Source: Salegentibacter agarivorans (GTDB taxonomy: Bacteria > Bacteroidota > Bacteroidia > Flavobacteriales > Flavobacteriaceae). From it: 64,000 bases of DNA. The position numbers were made by a program, and so were the translations under genes. Shown here piece after piece: positions 1-8,136 of the stretch; positions within the stretch are counted from its first letter, which is position 1, and each line of letters opens with the position of its first letter. Under the pieces are notes generated by a model that saw only the letters and a list, made by a program, of their open reading frames with translations, made no database searches and had not been told where the DNA came from. Where the stretch lies: NCBI RefSeq assembly GCF_900113135.1, contig NZ_FOOH01000016.1, positions 35,678 to 99,677 on the forward strand, written 5' to 3'.

Positions 1-125
1 AATCTCAATTATTTGGTCATTTTTCTATAGTAAACTTCAAAGATTTTCTTTTCAAATCATAAAAACAGGATACAGTTTTTTAAACATTTAAAAGGCTATT
101 AAATTCATTTTAATAGTCAAGATTT

Positions 126-310
126 TTGTCCCTGCGGGACGAAAAGGTAGAGCAAGAGGGTAACGGGCAGAGCCCCGTTAGGAATTACCTTTTCTATTTT
201 AAAATATTGATTATCAATTATTTAAAAAATATGCTAAATACTATAAAAATAGGGATTTACTGGTTTTGGCCTCTAAAGCCCAGTAAAATGGTTGTAAAAA
301 CCAGTAAATC
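126..310. promoter_or_regulatory. Inverted-repeat cluster upstream of bfmA (oriT candidate)
   Basis: Three hairpins are visible. GTCCC-tgc-GGGAC lies near 128-140. AACGGG-cagagc-CCCGTT lies near 163-180. A perfect 14-bp inverted repeat, GATTTACTGGTTTT at 254-267 against its complement at 297-310, contains a further CAGTAAA copy between the arms. The cluster ends just before the mobilization gene at 329, which is where origins of transfer of BfmA/BtgA-type elements are expected. It could equally be an autoregulatory operator. A short reading frame across it (126-332) looks incidental. Confidence 0.4.
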
Positions 311-328
311 TCAAAAAATGACTGAATT

Positions 329-685
329 ATGAAGGAGGTTAAGAACATCACATTCGAAAAGAAAACCGCGGAACGCTTTCAACAATTTTCCAGAATACAT
401 TACAAAACACATTCAGAGGCACTGGCAGGGATGTTGGATTTTTTCCTTTACAATGAGATTTCCCCAAAAGAAAATTTTGGCCCCACTGGGAGGCGAATTG
501 AAAATATCATAAAGAAAAGAATTAATGCCGTGATCGCAATAACGAGGGATATGGAAAAGAATAAAGTAAACCCCACTTTAGCCATTTTGGAATCGCTCAT
601 GGAAGCAGCAGATCCTAAAAACAATTACTCTAATCGCAAAAGGGATTACGAGGAAGACGATACTCATCCTGATTTTTATAAATAA
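329..685 (+). CDS. bfmA: BfmA/BtgA-family mobilization protein
   Basis: This is a 118-residue, highly charged protein beginning MKEVKNITFEKKTAERFQQF, which matches my memory of the BfmA/BtgA family. These are relaxosome accessory proteins with a ribbon-helix-helix-like N-terminus that bind oriT and help the relaxase during conjugal mobilization. The N-terminal 45 residues carry the family-like part, and the C-terminus is acidic and probably disordered. The gene stands right after the inverted-repeat cluster and seven bases before the relaxase fragment, the usual order. It appears intact although its partner is not. Confidence 0.7.
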   Translation: MKEVKNITFEKKTAERFQQFSRIHYKTHSEALAGMLDFFLYNEISPKENFGPTGRRIENIIKKRINAVIAITRDMEKNKVNPTLAILESLMEAADPKNNYSNRKRDYEEDDTHPDFYK

Positions 686-691
686 TTTATT

Positions 692-955
692 ATGTATATC
701 ACTATCACTTCACAAAAACTGGGAGCAAATTATGCTCAAAGCGCTGCAGGTTTTGTTGATTGCCCAGAGAAAGAGAACCAGCTTCCCGGGATGGAAAAAG
801 ACCAGGAATTTATCTTTAATCAGAAAGAAAATAGTATTTCTCCGGAAGAAGTTGCAAAAGAAGTAGATACCAATACCGCTAAATTGGAAACGAAGTAACC
901 GAAGTTTTACTCTTATGTGAGGTATTTAGATCTCAAATGAGATCAAATTTTATGA
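692..955 (+). pseudogene. Truncated DUF5712-type mobilization relaxase (BfmB/MobB-like)
   Basis: The 68-codon frame starts MYITITSQKLGANYAQSAAG, the characteristic opening of DUF5712 mobilization proteins, which are normally several hundred residues long. The frame runs to about 'NTAKLETK' and ends at 896-898 in TAA, where the family, as I recall it, continues with Glu. Translation past the stop gives PKFYS, which resembles the family, and then loses all similarity. I therefore see a nonsense mutation followed by a deletion. The catalytic region is missing, so the element cannot process its own DNA without help in trans. Confidence 0.6.
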
Positions 956-1088
956 AAATGAAAATTCGGTTTTTTAATAACTATAAAGTCAGATGAAATT
1001 ATGGAGGTTAAAACGTAAGTTTTTATAATTTCTCAATGGTTAAAATGAGATTTTTGTTATCGAACCCTAATTGAAATTAAGATTTCGG

Positions 1089-1745
1089 CTATTTCCTCTT
1101 ATCAACTGTTTTTTCATCAAATGAAACTAAATTAAATAGCTGGCGCATTCTGCTTTTTACCCTGGATCCATAGCGCTCTTCAAGTTCATCGGAATCTAAA
1201 TTTGTTGTAGCGTGAGTCCTTATTTTATGATTAAGAAACAATTCATATCGGGAAAGTAGAATTTCTCCCATCACATTACAGTCCTGACCATAAAATCTTC
1301 CTGCCGGTTCAACACCAAGATCATCAAAACATAAATAACTATTATTCCCATAATCTTCAATTGTTTTGTATCCCAGATGGTGAAAAGCAAAAGCTATATT
1401 TCTGCAGGGAATAACCTGATATTCCTTTTGGTGTGGCACCAGATAACGCAAAAGCTTAAGAAAGCTAGTTTTTCCACAGCCCACGGGCCCGGTTAGTAAA
1501 ATTCCTTTTGCAGGATCAATATCGAATTTCTGGCATTTTTCCTTATCTGCAATTATATAATTGCAGAGCTTAAAAAGTAATTTTTCATCTTTTTTGTATA
1601 AGCGAAATTCCTTTCCAAAAAGCAACTTTCCTTTTACCTGGAGATACTCAAGCATCAATGGAAAATCATAAAATACTTCTTTTCCTTTAAATTCCCCGAT
1701 CTTGTAAACTACTCCGCTTTCTATTATTTCACAAGGGTTTTCCAT
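1089..1745 (-). CDS. DnaC-like AAA+ ATPase of mobile element
   Basis: The protein has 218 residues. Walker A is GPVGCGKT at 86-93, Walker B is LCFDDLG at 138-144, a sensor-like THATTNL is near 177 and an arginine-rich RYGSRVKSRM is at 191-200. This arrangement is that of DnaC/IstB-type helicase loaders. Its start overlaps the end of the upstream DnaD-like gene by 17 bases, so the two are probably co-translated. By analogy with DnaD/DnaC pairs the product would load a replicative helicase during replication of the excised element. The identification as AAA+ is firm, and the role is inferred from the neighbour. Confidence 0.65.
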   Translation of the reverse strand: MENPCEIIESGVVYKIGEFKGKEVFYDFPLMLEYLQVKGKLLFGKEFRLYKKDEKLLFKLCNYIIADKEKCQKFDIDPAKGILLTGPVGCGKTSFLKLLRYLVPHQKEYQVIPCRNIAFAFHHLGYKTIEDYGNNSYLCFDDLGVEPAGRFYGQDCNVMGEILLSRYELFLNHKIRTHATTNLDSDELEERYGSRVKSRMRQLFNLVSFDEKTVDKRK

Positions 1746-2436
1746 AGTTCTTTTCTTTTTTAATTTTTAAATAATCAGGATTCTTCTGTTTTAAATCTTG
1801 CTGAATCTCTTTAGACTTTTTCATCCATCGGTGTGCTAAAGCCTGCCAGTTTACTACCGGGGTATCACGATTAATTTTCCAACCAACAGCTTCATAGTGT
1901 AAATAGAATTTGGAAGCTTCATTATCTGGCCAGCCTTTTTTTTTAAAATATTTTAAAACTTCAAATTCACTTTTTGGCCAATAAGTTTTATTCTGTTTAA
2001 TATGTTTAATATTGTTTGTTTCATATACCGGAGCTATTTCGTTACTCTTACCGGACTCTTCTGCAACCTGTTCTAAAAAAGTCTCATACTTATCCAGGTC
2101 ATTTACACTACAAATTGAATGCTCATCTTCTGCTTGTTCCTCACTAGTCCAAAAAATGGACATCTTAACCTGGCTGCCTTTCAAGGGGTTTTTAGAAGGC
2201 ATATACAAAATGTAATTCCAGTCACTTAATTCCCTAACGCATTTATGGTAGGTTGAAAGCGAACCAACCTTTGAAGCTTCCATAATTTCCTGCCTTTGTA
2301 TATAGAATTGCTTACAGAACCTAAAAACATTCCAATACTGAAATAAAGCATAGTAAATGCTCACGTGTGAGGGATTTAAACGGCTATCTTCATTAAATCG
2401 ATAAAAAACCTCGGTAAGGTGCTTTATGTAATTCAT
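1729..2436 (-). CDS. DnaD-like replication/regulatory protein of mobile element
   Basis: The protein has 235 residues from the MNYIKHL start, which lies one base beyond the stop of the HTH gene. Residues 1-90 look like a winged helix (…SIYYALFQYWN…). A C-terminal part carrying FEVLKYFKKKGWP and NWQALAHRWMKK resembles the DnaD-type domain found in such elements, where the genes are often annotated as 'transcriptional regulator'. It precedes the DnaC-like ATPase, which supports a replication-initiation role. A start three codons upstream is possible but would overlap the HTH gene. Confidence 0.55.
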   Translation of the reverse strand: MNYIKHLTEVFYRFNEDSRLNPSHVSIYYALFQYWNVFRFCKQFYIQRQEIMEASKVGSLSTYHKCVRELSDWNYILYMPSKNPLKGSQVKMSIFWTSEEQAEDEHSICSVNDLDKYETFLEQVAEESGKSNEIAPVYETNNIKHIKQNKTYWPKSEFEVLKYFKKKGWPDNEASKFYLHYEAVGWKINRDTPVVNWQALAHRWMKKSKEIQQDLKQKNPDYLKIKKEKNYGKPL

Positions 2437-2437
2437 A

Positions 2438-2716
2438 TTAATCACTATTATCTATCTTATACTTCTCCATTAATCGTTGTACATCTTCCCAATCATAAAA
2501 GACTGTACCTCCTATTTTTGTGTAAGGAAGATTACCATTTATTCGTATATTCTGTAAAGTTCCCCAACTTATATCCAGTAGTTTTCTCACTTCCGAAGAT
2601 TTCAAATACCTCTTATGGATTCCAGTTGAATGCTCTCTAAGCAATTTCTTAAGCTCCTCTAATAACTCAAGCTTAAAATTCATTAGATCATCGGTAGTAA
2701 TTATTTCTTTTGGCAT
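2438..2716 (-). CDS. Helix-turn-helix (excisionase-like, HTH_17) protein
   Basis: The protein has 92 residues. The C-terminal half, RYLKSSEVRKLLDISWGTLQ followed by NLPYTKIGGTVFYDWEDVQ, is the MerR/excisionase-type helix-turn-helix common at the head of Bacteroidota mobile-element operons. I chose the MPKEIITT start at 2716 because the 27 codons upstream have no family-like sequence. The gene is first in a three-gene minus-strand operon with the DnaD- and DnaC-like genes. It probably controls excision or the operon itself. Confidence 0.65.
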   Translation of the reverse strand: MPKEIITTDDLMNFKLELLEELKKLLREHSTGIHKRYLKSSEVRKLLDISWGTLQNIRINGNLPYTKIGGTVFYDWEDVQRLMEKYKIDNSD

Positions 2717-3276
2717 TTTTAAAAGTTTTAGTTTAAAATCCCACCGATGGTTATACTTTTTATACGGCGGGATTTCGTTGATTTGACTTCTAGGCAAATT
2801 TGAGCAGCTTTAGGAAATTAATTTCACTATGTCTACCGGACTACGAGAAAATTTAACATCTTACCTAAATAGATGTAAACGAGGCTAAAATTGAAGAGTT
2901 TGGGCAATTTTGAGGATAAAAAATTTTCAAAAAGGAATAGAAATGGCTTTTTCGGAGTTACGTTCACATACCGAAAATTACAGTCATTTTCACGGTTCAC
3001 TTTTTGCTCAAAAGCCCAGGTAATTCCGCCCGGGAATTTGGTAATTCTAACTTTCCTAGCCTTAATTTCTGAAAGTTTTTTATAGCAATTACCCAGCTTG
3101 ATTAAAGATTACTTCAAACAGGGAAATGATATTTACAATGCCATATTTTACAGGTTGGTTGAAACCCTGATCTTTCTTCTGTTCAGAATTCCACGTAAAG
3201 CATTTATATACTGGCTAATCTTGTTTTCTAAAAAATATTTTTATGGCCTTTATTGGATACATTAATACATAAAAAA
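2717..3276. other. Intergenic region with no convincing gene
   Basis: Between the mobile-element remnant and the protease terminator I see only short, low-complexity frames with stops. A 64-codon frame at 2891-3085 lacks a start context and family-like sequence. No tRNA or attachment site could be recognised, although this is where the right end of the element would be expected. Confidence 0.4.
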
Positions 3277-3307
3277 AACCTGATTCATTTTCTAAATGAA
3301 TCAGGTT
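3277..3307 (-). terminator. Intrinsic terminator of the metalloprotease gene
   Basis: A perfect 14-bp stem (arms 3277-3290 and 3294-3307, loop TCT) is followed on the minus strand by a run of eight T. It lies 50 bases beyond the stop of the M8-type protease gene. Confidence 0.85.
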
Positions 3308-3357
3308 ATTTTCTAAACTATTTAAACCTTTAATTTCTTAAAAGCTCCAATAAATTC

Positions 3358-4425
3358 TTATTTATCTACAACTTCTCCAATTGGTTCAAGTAGAACCTCA
3401 TGGTCAGCGATATTGATTCCCTGGCTACCATCGGCATTCATTTCATCAAGCTCGCTTATATTTACTCCTGGTGTACCTTTAGCAAGATCGTATTGTTCAC
3501 CAACACTTGCCGCTCCATAACCAAGATCTTTCATAGAGCCTGCAGTTATTCGACTTAATGGATTTTCTCCTAAATTTATGAATCCGGTCATGAGTTCATT
3601 ACGCAATAGCGATTCTCTCCAATGACCACCGGCTGTACCGGGACCTCCCATATTTTCAATTGGAAGTTCAAATTCTCCACCTTCAGCATTCCAAAATACA
3701 TTCGCCTTTTTTCCTGTAAAATATGGATTACTAGCAGGTCCTTGACTAAGCATTTTATCTCCAGAATTCCATAAGGTACCTACTCCTAAAACGTGTCCCA
3801 TTTCATGAACAATCACGTTCTCAAATAAACCTCTATCATCCAAAGACTGAAGATCAGCAGTATCAAATTGCATAATTCCACTAATAGTTAAACGGTTACT
3901 GGTACGAACAAATCTCGGGCCAGCAGAGCCAAGAACTCGTCCAGGTCCATCGATAGGTATAAGAACTACCTCAATCACTACATCATCAATAGGACCATTA
4001 GCATTTAAAGCTGGAAAACCTAAAAAAGCCGATGGTATTGCTCCTGCAACTTCTTCTTCTGGTATAGAAGATTCATCTTTAATAATGATTCGTTCCCATC
4101 GAGCAGCAGCAGATTCAAATACTTCGCGCTGCCTATCCGTGACAGGTACTAAATAATTTATCGAAATATTAAAACGACCACGATCAACTCCTGCTGCATC
4201 TGTAGCCCTTTTTTTATTAATATTACTTTTCGCAGTATTTAATTTAGCATCAATTTTAATCAAGCCATTATCTGGGGCAAGCAATTCAAATTCTTGCTTT
4301 GCAGTTGTATCCATATCTGATTGAACTGAATCTACAGAGTCTTCAGAACAGGAAACAAATAAAGCCGCACCTATAGCGACGGAAAATAAACCTTTAAATT
4401 TTAATCTTGTTAAAATATTTCTCAT
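3358..4425 (-). CDS. Leishmanolysin-like (M8-type) zinc metalloprotease lipoprotein
   Basis: The protein has 355 residues. An N-terminal signal ends in a lipobox (LFVSC, Cys26), so it should be a lipoprotein, outer-membrane or surface located. The catalytic motif HEMGHVLGVGTLW spans 207-219 (zinc ligands His207 and His211, catalytic Glu208). A further His, 268 in GGHWRES, is the likely third ligand, as in M8 metzincins where it is separated from the motif by an insert. MTGF downstream fits the Met-turn. It is monocistronic with its own terminator. The family assignment is good and the substrate is unknown. Confidence 0.75.
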   Translation of the reverse strand: MRNILTRLKFKGLFSVAIGAALFVSCSEDSVDSVQSDMDTTAKQEFELLAPDNGLIKIDAKLNTAKSNINKKRATDAAGVDRGRFNISINYLVPVTDRQREVFESAAARWERIIIKDESSIPEEEVAGAIPSAFLGFPALNANGPIDDVVIEVVLIPIDGPGRVLGSAGPRFVRTSNRLTISGIMQFDTADLQSLDDRGLFENVIVHEMGHVLGVGTLWNSGDKMLSQGPASNPYFTGKKANVFWNAEGGEFELPIENMGGPGTAGGHWRESLLRNELMTGFINLGENPLSRITAGSMKDLGYGAASVGEQYDLAKGTPGVNISELDEMNADGSQGINIADHEVLLEPIGEVVDK

Positions 4426-4900
4426 AAAATATAATTTTTTTAGAACTGTATTAAAACAGTTAATGAATAATAGTCCTGCAAACTAAAAGAAATATGAAGG
4501 AATACTAATATTTCTTTAAGGTTTAACAAGCGTTCAATCGATTTAATTAACAATTGTTTAAAAAATACAAGTAATACATATCATATATTACGAATAATTT
4601 ATCCGCCTTATACTCGATATTTTAACGCAGTTTCTTGGAAATCCGTAGTATTCAAAATATTTTCTTTCTCGGGAGAAGTCTCAAATACCCTAATTGGTTA
4701 TGAGTTTAACCTGGTTTCGTTTATGAACACCAAATTATTTATGCTATAAATTTTGAAAATCTATCCGAAGAGAGAATTGAAAAATACTTAGCTGTACTCA
4801 CCATTGCTAAAAAGTATTTCATTTTTAAAATAGAGAATCTTTACTACACGACATATTATGACGCTTACCTCCCTTATTATTGCAGTACAAAATAAAAGCG
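4426..4900. other. Intergenic region, upstream of metalloprotease
   Basis: This is AT-rich sequence between divergent genes. I see no gene, strong hairpin or complete promoter. It must hold the start signals for both the protease (leftward) and the small gene at 4901. Confidence 0.3.
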
Positions 4901-5116
4901 ATGAGAAAATTAGAGATAACACTTACCGAAGAGCAATACCAACATATTCAGGAAGAAATCAAATATGGCGGCAGGACAATCCTTGAAGAAGAGACTTTAG
5001 GAGGATATGAAATTACGCTTCACGTTGGAGTTCCAAATATCTATACTTATCTCGAATTAAATTACATCAATAAGATCGACCTGGGAGAAGTGGAATGGAG
5101 TTTCCGTAAAAATTAA
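4901..5116 (+). CDS. Small protein of unknown function
   Basis: This is a 71-residue acidic protein (MRKLEITLTEEQYQHIQEEI…). I chose ATG 4901 over an in-frame TTG at 4880 because the same leader, AAAAGCG directly before ATG, also precedes the next gene at 5144. Predicted strands and a helix suggest a small alpha/beta fold. I recognise no family. It is in tandem with the gene at 5144, with a 27-base gap. Confidence 0.55.
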   Translation: MRKLEITLTEEQYQHIQEEIKYGGRTILEEETLGGYEITLHVGVPNIYTYLELNYINKIDLGEVEWSFRKN

Positions 5117-5143
5117 TCATCTTAAACATCTAAATAAAAAGCG

Positions 5144-5431
5144 ATGACAGCATACAGAGAGAAAATAATTCTTACCTATAGACATTTACTCGAAATGCAC
5201 GAGGAACTGCTCACCAGGATAATTAATGTAGGAATGACCGGAGAATACTCTGAAGTAAATACAGTTTTCAAGCCTGGCGACACCTATAAATTTGATCTTG
5301 AACAATTTCGCGGAACTAAAGATGATAACCTAAATAAGTTACTGACTTTTTTTGGTGAACTGGAAAATCTTATGAACTCCCTTACAAACATTAACAGAAT
5401 TACCGAAGAGGAGCTTGGGCAGGAAGATTAA
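5144..5431 (+). CDS. Small helical protein of unknown function
   Basis: This 95-residue protein looks mostly helical (TYRHLLEMHEELLTRIIN, LNKLLTFFGELENLMNSL) with an acidic tail. It shares the AAAAGCG-ATG start context with the preceding small gene, and the two are likely co-transcribed. No family is recognised. Confidence 0.5.
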   Translation: MTAYREKIILTYRHLLEMHEELLTRIINVGMTGEYSEVNTVFKPGDTYKFDLEQFRGTKDDNLNKLLTFFGELENLMNSLTNINRITEEELGQED

Positions 5432-5544
5432 TAATGAGGTATTTGAAATACTTGTTCAGATTTGAAAAATAAAATTTTCAATCTTTTTTAAGCGTCATAT
5501 TTTGTCGTCAATAATACTTTAATTTGTTATATACAATCGAGATA

Positions 5545-5772
5545 ATGAGTAGATCCAAAAGAAAAACACCCATACTTCCCAATTGTACCGCTACTTCCGA
5601 AAAGACTGAAAAGCAAAAAGCCAATCGCAAATTAAGAAGAATCGTAAAAGAAAAATTAGCAGTTCCAGATGGAGAGCTTCCGCAGAAAAAAGAAATTTCG
5701 GATATCTGGAATTGGGGAAAAGACGGAAAATCTTTCAGAGCAGATCTAACCAAAAAAGAAAAGACCAAGTAA
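5545..5772 (+). CDS. Small basic protein of unknown function
   Basis: This is a 75-residue, lysine/arginine-rich protein (MSRSKRKTPILPNCTATSEK…) with an IWNWGKDGKSF motif near the C-terminus. I take ATG 5545 rather than the in-frame TTG 5524. A promoter-like TTTG (5501-5504) and TTAATTTG (5519-5526) lie just upstream. Its stop is one base before the start of the hydrolase gene, implying a two-gene operon. Its basic character suggests nucleic-acid binding, but that is inference only. Confidence 0.5.
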   Translation: MSRSKRKTPILPNCTATSEKTEKQKANRKLRRIVKEKLAVPDGELPQKKEISDIWNWGKDGKSFRADLTKKEKTK

Positions 5773-5773
5773 T

Positions 5774-6262
5774 ATGAAACTACTTTACCTACACGGACTC
5801 AATAGCAAATTAAGTGACGAAAAAAGAGAAGTACTGGAACGATACGGCCGGGTTTTCGCTCCTGATATAGATTATTCTGATAAACATTTTCAACCCGGTC
5901 TTATCCTAAAGGAATTCCCGAATACAGAATTTAATGTAGTGATGGGAAGTAGTATGGGTGCGCTAAATGCTTATGCTATTTCAGAAATTATAGGCAGGCC
6001 GGCTTTATTGTTTAATCCGCCTTTGGTTAAATACAGCGAAATAGAATTCAGCCATAAATTTACTCGCGGACTTTCTCCAAAACAGATTTTACTGGGAGGA
6101 AGTGACGATGTGGTGAATGCAGCAGAAACCCTCAACTTTTTAGGACAAAACCTGCAAAAATCAGAACTGAATATCAAAGTGCTGCCGCAATTAGGTCATC
6201 GAATTCCTATAGATGTTTTTACTGATCAGGTTAAAAAATTCTTTAAAGATATTTGTGCTTAA
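5774..6262 (+). CDS. YqiA-like (UPF0227) alpha/beta-hydrolase
   Basis: This 162-residue single-domain alpha/beta hydrolase begins MKLLYLHGLNS, the typical YqiA strand and oxyanion loop. The nucleophile elbow is GSSMG with Ser60, the acid is in GGSDD (Asp111 or Asp112) and the histidine is His142 in LGHRIP. The family holds small cytoplasmic esterases; the substrate cannot be told. It is coupled to the basic small protein upstream. Confidence 0.8.
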   Translation: MKLLYLHGLNSKLSDEKREVLERYGRVFAPDIDYSDKHFQPGLILKEFPNTEFNVVMGSSMGALNAYAISEIIGRPALLFNPPLVKYSEIEFSHKFTRGLSPKQILLGGSDDVVNAAETLNFLGQNLQKSELNIKVLPQLGHRIPIDVFTDQVKKFFKDICA

Positions 6263-6292
6263 ACCTGGTTCGTCAGTAATATTTAAAACGTC

Positions 6293-6313
6293 ATGCCGAA
6301 CTCGTTTCGGCAT
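6293..6313. repeat. Short palindromic intergenic repeat
   Basis: The hairpin ATGCCGAA-ctcgt-TTCGGCAT, 30 bases after the hydrolase stop, has the form of the dispersed 'tcatgccgaactcgtttcggcatc' repeats common between flavobacterial genes. It may also act as a weak terminator, although no clear T-run follows. Confidence 0.5.
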
Positions 6314-6374
6314 CTAACATAAAAGTATCTAGGCTCAACTTAGACCCTTACCGTTCTAATTAAACAAAAAAACT

Positions 6375-7271
6375 ATGTCTTTACGCCAAACTATAAAACG
6401 CCATTATAAAATTATTTCTCTGCTAAGGTTACGCCCTATGAGTTATGAGGATGTTCAGGATGAAATGGCTGATGATCCCGATTCTGTTGAGGAAAAGCTC
6501 CTGACTTCTCAACGTACTTTTCAACGAGATCTGGAGGATATTGCATCTATACATAATATTGTAATAAAATGTAATCGAAGTACTAATAAATATTACATCA
6601 ACGAAGATGTCGAGGAAACACATTCTCAAAGATTAAGGGAAAATTTTGACCTTTTAAATGCCATCAGGCTTTCAAAAAGTTTCGGAAATCAACTTATTTT
6701 TGAAGAAAGAAAACCCCTGGGCACCCATCATTTAGCGGGTTTATTGCACGCCAGTCAGAATTTTTTAGAAGTAGATTTTGAATATTATAAGTTTTGGGAT
6801 ACTTCAATTAGTAATCGAAAGGTGAAACCCATTGCGCTTAAAGAAGCCCGGAACCGGTGGTATCTTATTGCAGAAGATACGAAGGATAACATTATTAAAA
6901 ACTTTTCGCTCGATCGAATTAAAAATCTGGAAATTACCAAAGACAAGTTTAAACCAATTCAATACCAGGCGTACGAAGAATTCAAAGATAGCTTCGGAAT
7001 AATAAACGGCACAGATGAAGAACCGGTTAAAGTTATCCTATCGTTTACACCCCGTGAAGGCAGGTATGTAGAATCACTTCCACTACACCATAGTCAGCAG
7101 TTAATTTTGAGAAATAATGATGAGATCAGGTTTAGTTATTTTATTCGTCCTACCTACGATTTTAGAATGGAAATACTCTCTTATGGCGACCAAATAAAAG
7201 TAGTAGAACCGGAAAGCCTCAAATCCGAAATCAAAAAGGAATTAAAGTCTTGTATAGGCAACTATGAATAG
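6375..7271 (+). CDS. WYL-domain transcriptional regulator
   Basis: The protein has 298 residues. An N-terminal winged-helix region (SQRTFQRDLEDI near 50-62) is followed by a WYL domain around 120-200 (NRWYLIAEDT, SLDRIKNLEI) and a C-terminal WCX-like extension. WYL proteins bind nucleic acids and sense ligands, and in bacteria they often control defence genes. It stands at the left edge of a defence-rich region, but no operator or direct target can be identified here. Confidence 0.8.
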   Translation: MSLRQTIKRHYKIISLLRLRPMSYEDVQDEMADDPDSVEEKLLTSQRTFQRDLEDIASIHNIVIKCNRSTNKYYINEDVEETHSQRLRENFDLLNAIRLSKSFGNQLIFEERKPLGTHHLAGLLHASQNFLEVDFEYYKFWDTSISNRKVKPIALKEARNRWYLIAEDTKDNIIKNFSLDRIKNLEITKDKFKPIQYQAYEEFKDSFGIINGTDEEPVKVILSFTPREGRYVESLPLHHSQQLILRNNDEIRFSYFIRPTYDFRMEILSYGDQIKVVEPESLKSEIKKELKSCIGNYE

Positions 7272-7309
7272 CTGCTTTTATACTAGAGAAGTCAACTGAA
7301 CCCAATATC

Positions 7310-7975
7310 ATGACGAAGAAGAATCAACTAAAAAAGCCCTGGCCAACTAAAGATGCTATGGCTCAGATATATGAGAACAACCTGTGGGGCGGTAATCAAT
7401 CTGAATTTTTCTCTGGCGATGGCTCGCATAATCCCGAATTGATAAATCCATATTTGGAAACTCTGACCTCTTTTTTAGCTGCTTTTGAAACTCCTCCGAT
7501 AATATGTGATCTGGGTTGTGGTGATTTTAATATTGGCAAAGAATTGGTGAAGTACTCCAAAAAGTATATTGCCATAGACATAGTTCCAGAGCTTATAACG
7601 CATAACAAGAAAACATTTAAAGCAGAAAATTTAGAATTTCATTCTCTGGATATCGCGAAAGATGAATTGCCCGCCGGAGATTGTGTGATTCTAAGACAGG
7701 TTTTGCAACATTTATCGAATGCTGAAATAAAAAGTGTGGTAGAAAAATTATACGATTTTAAATATGTTATTCTAACAGAGCATTTACCGCAAGGGAACTT
7801 TGAACCCAATCAAGATATTATTTCCGGACAGGGAATCAGGCTAAAAAAACAAAGTGGTGTAAATCTTTTAGCGCCGCCATTTAATTTTAAGGTTGAAGAG
7901 GAAAAACAGTTACTATCAATTAAGGCTCCCAGAGCTAAAGGAGTTTTAGTAACTACGCTTTATAAAGTATTTTAA
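7310..7975 (+). CDS. Class I SAM-dependent methyltransferase
   Basis: The protein has 221 residues. Motif I is CDLGCGDFNIG at 66-76, the acidic end of strand 2 is AIDIVP near 88, and a post-I/II region includes LRQVLQHL. It has a normal small Rossmann methyltransferase length, with no target-recognition domain, so a small-molecule or protein substrate is more likely than DNA. Its last 53 codons are duplicated in decayed form at 47814-47981, 40 kb away on the same strand. Confidence 0.75.
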   Translation: MTKKNQLKKPWPTKDAMAQIYENNLWGGNQSEFFSGDGSHNPELINPYLETLTSFLAAFETPPIICDLGCGDFNIGKELVKYSKKYIAIDIVPELITHNKKTFKAENLEFHSLDIAKDELPAGDCVILRQVLQHLSNAEIKSVVEKLYDFKYVILTEHLPQGNFEPNQDIISGQGIRLKKQSGVNLLAPPFNFKVEEEKQLLSIKAPRAKGVLVTTLYKVF

Positions 7976-7992
7976 ACCCTCCTCAAATTTAG

Positions 7993-8103
7993 ATGAAGAG
8001 TAGCCTGTCTAAAGAGAATTCGTGGGATAAGCCCAGATTTTACTTCTATCCGACGAGTGAAAAGAGAGAAATACATACGTTTTTTCATCAATGGAAAAAA
8101 TGA
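7993..8103 (+). CDS. Possible 36-residue small protein
   Basis: An ATG frame encodes MKSSLSKENSWDKPRFYFYP plus 16 further residues ending in KK. It lies between the methyltransferase and the secreted repeat protein, with no overlap. It has ordinary amino-acid composition but no recognisable family. It may be the tail of a decayed gene. Confidence 0.25.
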   Translation: MKSSLSKENSWDKPRFYFYPTSEKREIHTFFHQWKK

Positions 8104-8136
8104 ACAATTAAAAATTATTATCCAATAAATTTTAAA

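Larger units (their letters stand above)
1..2716. mobile_element. Remnant of a Bacteroidota mobilizable element
   Basis: Several hallmarks of small mobilizable elements of this phylum lie together: an inverted-repeat-rich region upstream of a BfmA/BtgA-like gene, the start of a DUF5712-type relaxase gene, and on the opposite strand an excisionase-like HTH gene overlapping a DnaD-like and a DnaC-like gene. No integrase is visible and the relaxase is broken, so the element is probably immobile or only its edge is inside the window. The left boundary is not visible, and the right boundary is inferred to lie near the HTH gene. Confidence 0.55.

Noticed and set aside
126..332. 68-codon frame upstream of bfmA as a gene
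   Set aside because: It runs through the hairpins of the oriT-like region and has no family-like sequence or start context.
2891..3085. 64-codon frame between the element remnant and the protease
   Set aside because: Biased composition, no start context and no recognisable domain.
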